Assembly: GCA_963662155.1 (NCBI GenBank)
Contig: OY759262.1
Location: 52,104,285 to 52,168,284 of the forward strand
Direction of reading: 5' to 3'
Source: Lamellibrachia columna
Taxonomy: Eukaryota; Annelida; Polychaeta; Sabellida; Siboglinidae
DNA: 64,000 bases
Notes under the pieces: generated by a model
What the model was told of the DNA's origin: nothing
Databases searched by the model: none
Seen by the model: only the letters and a program-made list of their open reading frames with translations
Made by a program: the position numbers and the translations under genes
Shown: piece by piece, positions 1 to 12,476 of the stretch
How the letters are laid out: the number at the start of each line of letters is the position of its first letter
How positions within the stretch are numbered: position 1 is the stretch's first letter

Positions 1-1618
1 CTCCTCACTTCAACTCTGCCGCTGTCTCTGCCGTTTATAAAGCACCATCTAGAAAAGGAAATAACTCGATGTTATTTTTTTTAAACGCAAGTTAGAATGG
101 GCTGTTTAACCATACACAACGAGGCGTATAGACAATTCTTAATGAAAATCTGTCGATTTAATTCGATCGTCATAAAATAAACAAACGTGCCAGTGGAGAA
201 AGCGCTCGCGTTCCTCTGAGTCAAAAACGATATAGAGTGTTCACTAAAGTAGAAACACAAAAATATAGCCACAGTCGGCTTCTGTTTTCATCACCATCAT
301 CGCTTGTCCGCCGGAACTTGGGGATTGTCAAGCCGCTTCCATGAAGGTCGATTGCTCCCTAGGGATGGAAGGTCAGCCACTTCAGAATCATAGTCTTCAC
401 AGATCAGTGTGGTTTGTACTATTCTTTGTTTCCTGATTTCCTTAGCCTGAGTCGGTGTCCACGAGATGAATTGACTTGACTAGACTATGACTTGACTTGA
501 CCATGGTTCTTCTTTGCGACGCTTGCAGTTTCCAGTTAGGTGGAGGCTTCTCTTTCAAATCTTTGTTTGCATCTGTGCATAATAACTTTGACTCTCGGCA
601 TGAGACGTGTACAAACAGCGAAACGCCGAATACATGATGTCATAGTTCCTTCCCCGGTGTCGCTTTCTCGCATTCACTGGTCTTAGTAAAACTAATTATC
701 TGAGAAATACATTTTCACTTCATCACATAGATATAGGTGTACAACTATTCAGTGGCGGAACACGCCATATGAAGCCCCATTGAAGCAGGTCAATCGAGGC
801 CACTTGCCCTTCACAATAGCGAATGTGTAACTGTAAAATCCATTTGTAATTGTCCCAAGGTAGCCGTTACTGTGAGACAGCCACCCTATTACAGGCGTGA
901 CTGTAACGTGAAGTTCAATGGTAAATATGGAACATTCACAGACCAACCAATCGAAGAGGGCGTAGCGAGTTAACGTCCGTGGTCAGTGAACCATGACGCT
1001 TGCTCCGTTACTCAAAACCGGCGGCTCCGGTGAAGTGAATTCAGTTGACAGCCACGTCGACGTTGGAAAGGTAGGTGGGAATCGCTCGCTGCTCCAACAA
1101 AATAGTGCCATGTATTTCTAATTGAAAACTTGTACAACAGTAACGCTGTGCATACAAGTGATATACATTTTTGTATGTTGCAAACATCATAATAAAGTTT
1201 TGTTCTTAAACGGCGTACGTTTGGTGTTCACTTCAACATCGTTAATAATCTTCTCAGATACATATGTTTTACAGTCGTTCATTGTCATTGTTGGGTCTAT
1301 CAATTATTTGCTTAACAATATCTCGCACACGTAGCCTACTACAATAAACTATGCGTTATACGTTACTGATTCTTAGCTAGCGTACGATCATTTGTTGAAT
1401 CTTGAGTTATAGCAGAATGCTATAAGACATCGTTTCAAAGAAGTAGGTATATTTTTAATGATGTTAATTTTTTTCATATTATATGTGCATAAATAAGACT
1501 TCATATGTATTCTTAGATCTTATCAGCAGTGTGATTCCTCTGGTTACTGTAATAGCACAGCTTACACACATGCAAATTTCCAAACAAATGTGTCATCTAC
1601 ATTGTTTCGTTGTTTCAG

Positions 1619-1750
1619 ATAAACATGTTCAACTGGTGCTTACTTCTGTTACTGGGGGTTTATGCCGGTGGCGCTGACAATGGTATGTAGAATCCTATAT
1701 CAGTACTCTACATATGTATGTATGTGGGTATGTGTGTGTATGTATGTATG

Positions 1751-1784
<34 letters not shown>

Positions 1785-2010
1785 TGTATGTATGCATGCA
1801 TGCATGTATGTATGTATGTATGTATGTATGTATGTATGTATGTATGTATGTATGCATGCATTTATGCAAGCATGTATGTATGTATGTATATCTGTATGTA
1901 TGTATGTATGTATGTATGTATGTATGTATGTATGTATGCATGCATATATGTATGTATGTATGTATGTATGCATGCATGTATGCATGCATGTATGTATGTA
2001 TGTATGTATG

Positions 2011-2045
<35 letters not shown>

Positions 2046-2827
2046 TGTATATGTGTATGTATGTATGTATGTATGTATGTATGTATGTGTGAATGTGTGT
2101 ATGTATGTATGTATGTATGTATGAATATGTGTATGTATGAATGTATGTATGTATTCGTATATGTATGTATGCATATCCGAAAATAGGAAAGGCTTTGCGA
2201 ACAGCTGTATTTCCACGACCGCGTACTACAAATATGATATTACATGCATCTTTATGAGAAATGTGTTTCTACAGTTGCATGTGCTTCATGTGTACAGTAC
2301 ACTTTATTTGTGACCGGAACTTGGCTACATTTAAAATACCGTTCGCGTTTATGATAGCACACACATAGCATATATGTTATTAAATGCTTTACCAAAAGTG
2401 AGAACGTACCTCTAGAGGGCTTCTGAAAGTTTCAACAGAAGTTTCGTAGTTTCAACAGAAGAACTACATAAATAAATATTATGTTAACAATGTCCAGGCT
2501 ACTAGATTGCTGAACTGATTAATGATACGCCCTATACGGTATATTTGCCCGCAGTTCGCCCCTCGTTCTGCTACCTGCCAGTCGATAAACGTATATGTAA
2601 GACCTACATGACAAGTTGGTTCTATAACAAGAGGACGAGCTCTTGCGAGGAGTACGAATACGGCGGATGCAGCGACAACTTGAACCGGTTCCCGAGCGAG
2701 ATGTCCTGCCAGGCGACGTGCCGGGTGAAGAAACCGAGGTGTAGGCCCCTCAACTGCATGTTCTACTGTAAGAACGGATTCAAGAGAAATCAATATGGAT
2801 GTCTCATATGCGCCTGCCTGCTTCCAC
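1619..2827 (+). CDS. Secreted Kunitz + antistasin-like protein, copy 1 (two exons visible, 3' end not found)
   Basis: Exon 1 follows a pyrimidine-rich acceptor (AG at 1,617-1,618). It starts with ATG at 1,625 and encodes a 19-residue hydrophobic signal peptide (MFNWCLLLLLGVYAGGADN) up to 1,682, before donor GTATGT. Exon 2 (2,555-2,827) is flanked by GCAG and GTAAGA. Both introns are phase 1, so exon 2 is a symmetric 273-bp module. It encodes a complete Kunitz domain with six cysteines (FCYL, RIC, SSC, GGC, MSC, ATC). Lysine follows the second cysteine at the P1 position, which in this family favours trypsin-like targets. An antistasin-type motif follows (C-x4-C-x3-C-x2-GF, then GC-x2-CAC). 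The product is probably an extracellular serine-protease inhibitor or a matrix protein. The WAP exon seen in copy 3 is absent here; its expected place is taken by a TATG microsatellite. If the last donor is not used, the frame runs to a stop at 2,931. Later exons were not found. Confidence 0.75.
1714..2180. repeat. (TATG)n microsatellite with TGCA and TATATG interruptions
   Basis: About 460 bp of imperfect tetranucleotide repeat inside the intron between the signal-peptide and Kunitz exons of copy 1. It keeps several long frames open on both strands, rich in Tyr-Val-Cys-Met or Ile-His-Thr-Tyr; these are repeat artefacts, not genes. Confidence 0.97.
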
Positions 2828-3482
2828 GTAAGAATTTCAGTAACGATAACTACCTCTTGGATAACTGTTATGAACAGTTACTGTCACTTTACCTGGGTTT
2901 TAATATACAAGAATGTCGACACAGAAGGTGATTCTATATGGAATTGCTTCGCTAACGGTAAATCATAACACGGTGAGGCGTTCTGATGAAACCAGTGGGA
3001 TGTCGCACGAAACATATATCATATAGGTGTCACAAAGGTCATTTAGCATATAAATAAATATCGGGCGAAGAATTGTATCATTAACTAACAATTGACTTTG
3101 TTATCTGACGATAGACTTGTCTCGAATCATGTTTATGAAATATGCAGTTATTAACAAATAGTCCTTTATTGTCTTCCTATTTAAGGTATTTAAGAAATTT
3201 GAACTCATAACTGGTTGTTCTTGGGCAGTTGCAGACAGTAATGCTTAATTACGAAGGGTAGTTCGATTGTTCATAGAAAGGGTAATAAGAGGGTGACATT
3301 TGAAAATTAATTGAGACGACTCGGCCGTTGGACCGTAGATGAACCACTGAAAGTTTGACGCCTAGTGTCTAGGAGGAGAGTGAAAGATAAACATCTCGTC
3401 AAACGTGAAGTGGAACATGTGTGTATGTGTAAATTGGTGTTGTAGTTAATTGATACTATTTTAGTAATTTATAAATAAGTTG

Positions 3483-3549
3483 CACACAAACACACAAATA
3501 CGCGCACGCACACGCGCACTCGCACGCACACGCACGCGCACACGCACAC

Positions 3550-3617
<68 letters not shown>
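3483..3617. repeat. (CA)n microsatellite with CGCA-rich left end
   Basis: The left half is a mixed ACGC/ACAC tract. From 3,553 it is pure CA to 3,617. It lies just beyond the end of the duplicated gene segment. Confidence 0.97.
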
Positions 3618-3618
<1 letters not shown>

Positions 3619-3935
3619 AAGCTGCCGCACGATCTATCTATCATGGGGTGTATTTGTGCTTTTCTTCAGAAACCGGCCATGCTAAACCCTAAAGTGTCAT
3701 GACCGCATGAAGCAACAGACGACGCGCTGGACAAAGGAAAAAAAGAAAAATCTTCTTGTGATTTCTTATTTGTCCACAATAAAAATTACACTCAAATGTG
3801 TGGTGTGTCTGTAGTCGATCTGTGGAAGCGACGTCAGCTCTTAGACAATTCATGGCTGACAAAACCTAGGTAGACTTGGCATTGTAGATGACTTAACGGA
3901 ACAAAATGTATGTTGATCCAGTAAATGGTATCAGA

Positions 3936-4060
3936 ATGAATGTGTTTAAAACAAAGTTGACAGAGTGGGCCCCATAAAGATTACAAATTGTTGGACTCTC
4001 GATAGCCAATAAGCTTCCTTGTCCATTTGCCATATGGAGCGTGTTGCAATCTTGTTCAAT
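3936..4060 (+). mobile_element. 5'-truncated CR1 LINE 3' end (relic)
   Basis: This stretch matches the extreme 3' end of the CR1 copy at 36.3-40.6 kb. The match runs from the last ORF2 codons (region of NMFKNKVD in the long copy) through the stop and into the 3' untranslated core ATTGTTGGACTCTCGATA, then a CCAAT..GCTTCCTTGTCCA segment. About 125 bp is recognisable, in the same orientation, with scattered mismatches. Severe 5' truncation is normal for LINE insertions. The remaining sequence to 5,800 shows no gene I can support. Confidence 0.7.
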
Positions 4061-4065
4061 TACAT

Positions 4066-5780
4066 CGCTGCAACAAATATTTCTACGATATCTTGTATTT
4101 ACCTGTTTGTGCAAGGGCATGGCCAGGGTTTGTAGGTCATGACTCGTTCTCCCGTGTTGGTCCTAAAATTCTTGTTTGTCGTGTCTCAGTAGTCACCAAT
4201 CTAAGCAAGACGGCGATTTGGTTATTGCGCATAATCACTTATACCAATTTAGTAAATTATTATATTTAATTAAATAGGTAAATATAATAAGAATTTATGA
4301 TAAACATAACATTTTCATAGCAATCAATATTTTGGTTAATAAGATTGTAATTTAAAGCTACACGATTCGTTCTGCAAGTGTTTTCAATGAACCCATTGCA
4401 CTCCACAATTTCAGATAACTCTCAGTTATGTATGAAATACTTCAACAATTAGATAGAAATTGATCGGAACGATGCTAAACGTATTGTAATGTAATGATAT
4501 CAGAAAACTGTCATGAGAATTGATGGAGATATAACGTAATGTGGACAAATTAAGGAGAACGGTGTTTCAAAGAAAGCAACAACGTAATAGTTGGTAGAGA
4601 GAACAAATAAATTCATTTACCTCTGCAGCACTGTAGCATCAGGCTTCAGATCAAGAAATTTAGATTACACTAGCCGTCGACGCCTGACACCAAGTAGTGC
4701 TCGTTCGTTTCAACATGAGTGTGGACGTGAACCGCTAAAATAAATGTCATCCGTTTTACGTCGCCCGCCACGAGCTCTTGCTCAAATTATCAACTGCCAC
4801 ACCTCGACAGCAGTTCAGTCAACCGCCACGACAGACGGCGCTGCACACGTTGAACGTAACCTCGGTCGTGACATTCTTTTCGAAGATTGTTATCAATCAA
4901 TGTCCGCTGCGCCGTTTTTCCAATTAACTGCGCCATCACATCGGGCTCGCCTCTCCTTCCGCGGACCAACGGAACTTGCCACAAACACCTCCTAATGCAA
5001 CCCATGTTTGCGCACGAAATTGCCACGCCGTTGGCGATAACTATACACGCTTTTCTCGCTCGTTTTTCTCGCGATAAGTTCTTTTATACTGTGAGCGATT
5101 CCTGAGATGATCGTAATCATGCAGTGTTTATTCTTCCCGGGTCTGACTGACTGGACGGAATGCTCTGAATATGTTGGTCGACTTAGACTCGCACACACCC
5201 CTGACCGTGTTACTCCTTAGGAGTGACTACCAGTATTCTGCATAAAACAAGACGAAAACAACGAATAATTAAGTTATACTCATCGCTGATTGCCAGTGTT
5301 TGTCTGTTGCGTTACTATGACCGCGCAACATATGACTTCACAGCAAACTTCAAAACGTCACGAACAGCTCGGCGAAACTCAACGTCGCACATTTCCCAAC
5401 AATGGCGCCACTCACCATATCACTACTGCCACAACCTGATTAGTAACTCAAAATGGACGGCAGGTAGGCAGGGCGACGCCATTGTTGCTTACGACTTGCT
5501 ATATTTAGTAACTGTGCACTTGAAATACCTAAAAGATTTCCATACAAAAATTAACGTTTTCGTCTTTCTAATAAATTTACACATGAAACAATTGTAAGAA
5601 ACTAAAATTGAGACATTTTGCAAAAAACATTAGGAGTTTGCCATGTGATATAAAGATTTGCAATATCTGCACATAAATATAAGTTGCGACAGGGGTCTTA
5701 AGCTCAAGTTACACGCTGCCGGAAGTTGAACATTGGATACAATTCCATATTCTATATAATTAAGTCAAATCAGTACTTTT
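4066..5780. other. Spacer, no gene recognised
   Basis: Short ORFs at 4,744-4,995 and 5,223-5,597 show no recognisable domain and no exon-like codon pattern. The 4,680-5,210 part is richer in CpG than its AT-rich surroundings, which could mark an old repeat or an undetected promoter; nothing decides between these. Confidence 0.5.
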
Positions 5781-5840
5781 AAAACAGTGAAAATACCAAA
5801 AACAAAGATACAGACAAAGTGAGGTGAACGAAATTGCCAA

Positions 5841-5915
5841 ACGGCGGCATATGGAATCAAACCACCATCCTCTCGATTGACAGTCGAGTGCTCCAACCAA
5901 TAGACCACCTGAGGA
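5841..5915 (-). repeat. tRNA-Asp-like SINE head or tRNA pseudogene
   Basis: On the minus strand the segment begins GGTGGTCTATTGGTTGGAGC (A-box-like). It continues with a 5-bp stem and 7-nt loop, CTCGA-CTGTCAA-TCGAG, giving anticodon GTC (Asp), then a B-box-like GGTTTGATTCC. The acceptor and T stems do not pair well, so it is not a functional tRNA gene. A tRNA-derived SINE is the likeliest origin. Its body would extend leftward to about 5,760, but no tail or target duplication was identified. Confidence 0.5.
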
Positions 5916-5964
5916 TGTCATTGACTTCGTCCTCATTATCGTAATCATGATAACCCTCATGTGT

Positions 5965-6250
5965 CATCATCTTCGTCATCATTATTACCAAGGCAACTTA
6001 ATTGTCTTCATATTCTTCATCATCATCATCATAACCATTTATAACCCTCATCACCACCGTCGTTATCAGCATTATTATTATTATCATTATCATCATCATC
6101 GTTATAATCTTCATCATCATTATTATCGTCAGTAAGATGAACTCTTAATAGTCATCAACATCATAATAATTTATCACGCTCATCATCACCTTATTCAGCA
6201 TCATTATTAATATCATCATCATCATCATAATGATTATCATCATCATTTTT
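5965..6250. repeat. Degenerate (ATC/ATT)n trinucleotide tract
   Basis: A low-complexity stretch of CATCAT, ATTATT and related triplets on the + strand, followed to about 6,345 by an irregular repeat of the phrase ATTACATTAC-TGGT/CGAT. Confidence 0.9.
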
Positions 6251-6589
6251 ATTACATTACTTGTCGATTCATTACATTATCGATCGGGTATTACATTACT
6301 GGTAGATTTATTACATTACCGGTCGATTATTACATTACTGGTTGTAACATGAGCCCCATTCACTGTGCGTTTTAGTGGGCGTCATCATTGTTTGTGCAGA
6401 TGCCAGAGCGGGGGCTCAATGTGTGTGATGTCGACATTGTTAATAAACCTATATTAACTAAAGGGTTAAGACATATCTTTACATAATCAACCTAATAATT
6501 CATGCAACTAAAGTTCTGCTTGATATCATTTGTCAGCAGATGTCGTATCACACTACATCAGGAATTGCAGGATAACAGTTTGGATTCGT

Positions 6590-7360
6590 CAGCAGCGAAG
6601 GAATAACTTATTCGACCCTCACACTAAGAATCGACACCAAACAGGCAACAAAAAGGTTGGTTGAGCGAGATAAAAATATATGCAACAATCAACTGAATTA
6701 GAAAACATTTGGCTATCAATGCTTCCAAGACACGTGTCACGGCTCAACATAGGCTGCAAGAAAACTAGCCAGACAAGGTGTTTGAAATGTATAGGCTCAC
6801 TTTTCAACATTGGAAAAAACAGCATAACCTATGTAAGGGTTCGATCGGCTATCACCAGGAGTGTCATAATCGTACTGACATATGGAAGTCAACGCATATC
6901 GGGCTGTTTCAGAATATACAGTTAGACAAGTCGGTAGTCTGGAGGGCGGCGTTATACGGTTATGAAAGTTGGGCTATGGAAAAGACGGACGAATTTGAGA
7001 TATGGGTGTGGCACCGTGTGCTCCGAGTCAGATGTGTCAACAGAAGACAAATGTCTGGGTCCGACAACTGGTTGGCGTGTCTGAAGAAAAGGCACTGTTA
7101 GCACAGCTGAAGCGGCTAAAACTGTCGAAATATGGACAATGAAAACGGCAACGATACAGAATGGTAATAACATTGATCGAAGACGAAGTCGAAGAGAAGA
7201 ACAAACCTGGACGCAAATGGACTGCACGACTAGACAACGTGAGGCAATGGACAGCCGGAAATTTGCGAATTGCATGAGAGACGGCGGGTACTCGGGATGA
7301 CTGGAGGATGTCGACGGCTCTGATGATGGTGAACATCAGAGCCGTGGAAACAGAGATCAC
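6590..7360 (+). pseudogene. Non-LTR retrotransposon reverse-transcriptase C-terminal relic
   Basis: The frame at 6,778-7,101 contains KSVVWRAALYGYESWAMEK and then a WVWHRVLRVRCVNRR segment. These match the conserved C-terminal part of many LINE ORF2 proteins (consensus like 'LYG.ETW.L.K....E.W..RR.LR'). Past the stop at 7,101 the homology continues in another frame: a SEEKALLAQLKR-like stretch, then a KPGRK-T/A-LDNVRQW-like stretch near 7,200-7,250. There are at least two frameshifts and one stop, so it is inactive. Upstream residues at 6,690-6,930 are only weakly alike. The clade was not determined. Confidence 0.7.
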
Positions 7361-7864
7361 TATTCTGTCAAATCAACGCTTCAAAATGTCTGAACTCATG
7401 TAAAATTATTATTTTAACATATCCAGAACAATTTTACCTTATTAATTAGACATCTTCATCGTCTTATCAAGGCGACTTCGTCAGTACTAATCACGTACTG
7501 GTCGGATGACGTCATCGGATACGCGAGGCCGTTCGTATTTGCCCTCGTCCAGGCTGATCGCTGCCTTGTTTGTGCGTATTACAAACTTCCTCACGAACTA
7601 TACTGAGAAATGTTCACTATTTCTTAACTCAGTCGCCAGCGTGAATACATATTGAAGCTTAAATTGTCATAAGTTGTTTTACTTTGCTACAAGAATAACT
7701 TTAGAGTAACAACTAAAAATATGTCTAGGATGGCATATAATAAAAACAAAAAAATAAGAATGTGGTGTTAACCATGTTCATAGTGGAAAGGCTCCGAGAA
7801 GGATTAATATGCATTAATAATTAATAGACAAACATTTTAAAATGTAATTCATCGAGCGCATGTC

Positions 7865-8398
<534 letters not shown>

Positions 8399-10549
8399 CC
8401 GTTCAGCGCAGATTTGGTCCATGTCGATCCTCTCCGCAGTTCATTATATTTCATCAGTCGCTCCTATGAGAGTGTATGTGAAATTTATATAGGAGTCACT
8501 GACCCCTTAAGTTTTATTGTGTTCGCAATTGTCCATGTGCACATATTAATGCATACTCTTTTGTTATCAGTCAATTTTTATTTGTATTTTAAACGGGTAA
8601 AATAAAATTTCTAGGCTTTGTTCTTTCTTGTTCGTCCTCCAGACGTAGTCCAGACATATATTGTCTAGAAATTATAGTTTATATATAACGAGGCATTTAA
8701 AAAAGTGAAGTGAGTACTACTGACCGATCCAGCAATAAAACCATATCTGAGGTTAGCGATCAAAAACAATACTAAACTTATATATTGAGCTTTGATTTGG
8801 TCCATGTGTGCACATGTTCTCGCTTTGCAATACGTTCACGACAAATCTCAATAGTGGCCATGTATGTTTACAATACACGATTTCCGGTCGTGGGCGTCCA
8901 AAATGCAAACAATATGATTACGTACTATAAGAACGTGCACAACAATAAACATATCGCAGGTAAGTAAGTGGTAAAACACTAGCGTTGTTCCGTTACGCGG
9001 TCTCTATATGAGTCACTGACCCCTTAAGTTTTATTGTGTTCGCAATCGTGCATGTGCACATATTAATGCATACTCTGTTGTTATCAGTCAATTTTTATTT
9101 GTATTTTAAACGGGTAAAATAAAATTTCTTTTCTTTGTTCTTTCTTGTTCGTCCTCCAGACGTAGTCCAGACGTCAATGATACACAGTTTTTTTTAAGAC
9201 AATTCCAAAAACAAAAATAATAATACTCCACGCTAGTATGTAAAAGTATTTTTATCTAGGTTAATTTTGGGTTATTAATGATAGTTGATGTAAGTAAATT
9301 CCAACGCCAGCATTCTAATTCTAGTTATTTGTAGCACTCGGCAACGTTCTATTAACTGACGAGTCTGAATATTGTGGTTATTACACTTATATGGTGTTTT
9401 GAAGTCTCATTTAACTAGTCAAACTTTCACAAAAACATTATCGGTATGCCCACCTTTCATATGTGCCATTGAGGTTGATCAATGCCAGGGTGCACGTCGA
9501 CCTCGGAGGTTTTTTTTACGTCCCAATTCAATGAGATGGGATCGATATTAACGTGATCATCCGAATAACGAGGGATACACAGTCAATGTTGAGAACTACG
9601 ATTTTACACCACAAATACCGATGTCCGGTCCGGGTCTTCAACTCGATGTTCTGTAAACAGAGGTGCTCACACTATAGGTTTGTACGACGCAATGATGACC
9701 TTTTTTAGATAACTGCTTTTTTTTAGATATCACCCGGGACATCACCCCCGGAACTTTCCGAACTTTCCTTTCTTAACTACCATTTGAACAGATAAAATTA
9801 ACTGCTCTAAGTAATATGATTGCTATTCACAGAAACAAACTCCAGGTGACAATGAAGCCAATCGCTTAATGATAACTTTTTAATACGTGTAACCAAACTT
9901 TTTCATATATTTTTCAGTTTCTTTTGACACATTTCACACTGGAAACAATTTTATATTCAACATCACTGTTCTTTACTAACGCTATTTCGTGTTCTTTCGT
10001 TCTTCAACTTTCCATACTTTTGAGAGAAAAAAAAATGCTTACCAATGTTTTCATAATCATACATTAGCTAATCATATCGTTCGCTTTGCAATCATCAAAG
10101 CAGAGTGGAATTAAATCCGAGTCGACTTTTCGAACAGTCTCTTCATGATGTTATTGTCTAGTAACTATAGTTTATATATAACGAGGCATTTAAAAAGTGA
10201 AGTGAGTATTACATGAATATCAGGAAATCAATGAACAGAAAAACAAATGCTGGACTACTGACCGATCCAGCAATAAAACCATATCTGAATTAGGCGATTA
10301 AAACAATACTAAACTTATATATTGAACGTTGATTTGGTCCATGTGTGCACATGTTCTCCGCTTTGCAATACGTTCACGAACAATCTCAATATTGGCCATG
10401 TATATTTACAATACACGATTTCCGGTTGTAGGCGTCCATAATTCTAGCACAGCCGAGTGTCAAATCCAAACAATATGATTACGTACTATAAGAAAGTGCT
10501 CAACAATAAATAGCTCGCAGGTATTTAATACAATGGTAAAATACTAGCG

Positions 10550-11241
10550 TTGTTCCGTTACGCGGATCCAGGAGGAGTCCACCAAGTGCCCGAACACCCA
10601 CTTAATTTTTATCGATTTGTTTTTCATCAAGTCGGAACTAATTGTGGAGACACCGAGAGGGAGGACAGAGTTGTGCTTGTTCCTCAGATAAGAACATTTA
10701 TAACATACCAACGTGGGATATTGCGACAAGTACTGTTATACGTAAGTTAGCCGACCTCAATGATCGTATTGTCACACGTGGCAACAGTATTCAGCCAGGA
10801 ACGCTGAAACGTTTACAAGGGTGATTGTTTTGTGGTGTTCACCCAACTGTTCAGCACATTGGCAGCATATTGCCAGTGGATGTCATGGAGTTTTATATTT
10901 GTTGATGGTCACATATTCTCACAGTCATGCAAAACGTTAGCATGGCCACCAAAAAATGTAACTGTGGTATGCGCCCTTCCATCGTTTGTGAAACGTTTCC
11001 CTACGCTTTGTACATATACAGTGCACCTGCCTTGTTAAAGCAGGTGCGGGGACCGCGATACGTAGGCCATACGTCATCGTCTTCTTTAAATGAAGTCCAT
11101 ACTTCATCGATACACTATTTTCATGTGTTTTTCTTAATTTGCATCAGTTTCTTTATACAAACAATCCCATCCAGCCAACAATTGTGGACACCTCCAGTAT
11201 GTAAACGTGTTATTTCATCTATGTTAATGTTGGGTTATTAA
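10550..11241 (+). pseudogene. Possible decayed coding segment in array unit 1
   Basis: Two overlapping frames run through this block (66 residues from 10,550, containing YADPGGVHQVPEHPLN; then 68 and 104 residues to 11,241). The corresponding frames in unit 2 are open at the same places. No domain was recognised. The openness in both units may only reflect recent duplication. A weaker relative of the 10,840-10,990 part lies at 19,060-19,200. Neither a start nor splice sites can be assigned with confidence. Confidence 0.25.
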
Positions 11242-11900
11242 TGATGGTTGATGTATTTATGCTCCACCAAAAGCATTAAACCGACCAATTAGGACTAGTT
11301 GTGCATAGCTAAAATAATCTCAACGACAGGACACATTTTCTGATATGAAAACGCATCGTTGATGGCCGTCAGACAAAAAGTTTATGACTGAAAAAATCAT
11401 AAGTGATGACATGTTTGAGGAAGATCAATAATTCAATGTTGTGTGTTGGATTGCGGCAGCATTTATTGATGTTGTGCATTATCTTAAATTGCATCAATTT
11501 CTTTGTAAAACAGTCCCAACGCGCAGACAATAGTAGACCCGCCAGTATGCAAAAAGTGTTCTTTGATCTATGTTAATGTTGGGTTATTAGTGATCAATGA
11601 TGTAGGTCTACTTCAACCCATGAATTAAACCGACCAATTACGACAAATTGTGCACACCTAAAATAATCTCAATCACAAGGCACATTTTCTGAGATGAGAC
11701 ACCATCATTGTTTGCTGTGAGACGGAACGATTATGGCTGAGAAAGTCATCATAAGTGTTGACATGTTTGAGGAAGATCAATAATTCATTGTTGTTTGTTG
11801 GATAGCGGCAGCATTTATTGATGTTTTTCATTATCTTAAATTGCATCAATTTCTTTGTAAAACAGTCCCAACGCAGATAGAGGCACTATTTACTGATGTT
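11229..11900. repeat. Roughly 340-bp subrepeats nested in unit 1
   Basis: The phrase GTTGGGTTATTA, then a GATGATG-type stretch, then TTAAACCGAC-AATTA and TGACATGTTTGAGGAAGATC repeats at 11,229 and 11,577. Equivalent starts are at 14,564 and 14,907 in unit 2 and at 16,160 and 16,488 in unit 3. The nested period is about 328-348 bp. Confidence 0.8.
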
Positions 11901-11958
11901 ATACATGACATTATTGTTATTAAGTTACATTAGTGCTTAGTTTTTTTATTTATTTCAG

Positions 11959-12015
11959 AGCGACATGCGAGTTTAGCTAACAAGGCTGCAAACTGCGCTA
12001 TTTTGATGAAAAAAG
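11959..12015 (+). other. 57-bp exon-like segment, array copy 1
   Basis: The segment is preceded by a polypyrimidine tract ending TTTATTTCAG and followed by GGTAATATG, so it has both splice-site signals. It is open in one phase-1-to-phase-1 frame of 18 complete codons (RHASLANKAANCAILMKK). Copies sit at 15,283-15,339 and 16,790-16,832. No partner exons of a known protein were recognised, so a role as a real micro-exon is only a possibility. Confidence 0.35.
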
Positions 12016-12384
12016 GTAATATGATAAATTTTCGCAAAATCTACTTGTGAACGATTTGTAAGCTCGTGGTTCGTCATGAATATGATGTTCTTTTTCTATT
12101 GAATATTCTGCCTTCTCAGCCCAAGTCTTTTGCTGCATCCACTAATTTGAACTGGTCAACACTTTTGAGTACGTGTGGTATCACCAAACGATTCAGCCTA
12201 GTGTGATTTGTTGCAGATCTCAGACGGGTAATCGTGAGTGAATACAAGGCTCCCTTTTACAAAAATAGACTCAATAACAGAGGATGCTTATGTCTCAATG
12301 TGGAGGTTTTATTTTTTAACATTATACAAATTAGCCTAATTAAATTAGATTGTGAATAGCATAATTTTGTTAAATTGTATTTTC

Positions 12385-12385
<1 letters not shown>

Positions 12386-12473
<88 letters not shown>
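12386..12473. repeat. (CA)n followed by (TA)n microsatellite
   Basis: It forms the exact junction between array units 1 and 2. The block preceding ATTCTAATTCTAG in the other units (near 9,164-9,310 and 15,637-15,825) is missing here. Confidence 0.95.

Positions 12474-12476
<3 letters not shown>

Larger units (their letters stand above)
100..3320 (+). repeat. Segmental duplication, copy 1 (partner at 58,412-61,020)
   Basis: Bases from about 100 onward align collinearly with 58,412 onward. The shared part includes the whole 5' flank of the signal-peptide exon, the exon itself, the intron before the Kunitz exon, the Kunitz/antistasin exon and a short stretch near 3,230-3,320. By eye the copies differ at a few percent of positions. 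Copy 2 lacks the segment matching roughly 2,945-3,225. The two differ most where microsatellites sit (1,714-2,180 against 60,010-60,330). No gene was recognised in 100-1,600; it is best read as promoter or 5' untranslated sequence. Confidence 0.85.

Noticed and set aside
749..946. A 65-codon minus-strand frame in the 5' flank of copy 1, also open in copy 2
   Set aside because: It lacks an ATG start in either copy. The few differences between copies mostly change amino acids, so there is no sign of selection; openness reflects recent duplication.
1662..2216. Long Tyr-Met-Cys-Val and His-Thr-Tyr-Ile frames
   Set aside because: They are translations of the (TATG)n microsatellite.
5841..5915. 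A functional tRNA-Asp gene
   Set aside because: Acceptor and T stems do not pair, and no terminator-like T run was seen at the proper place.
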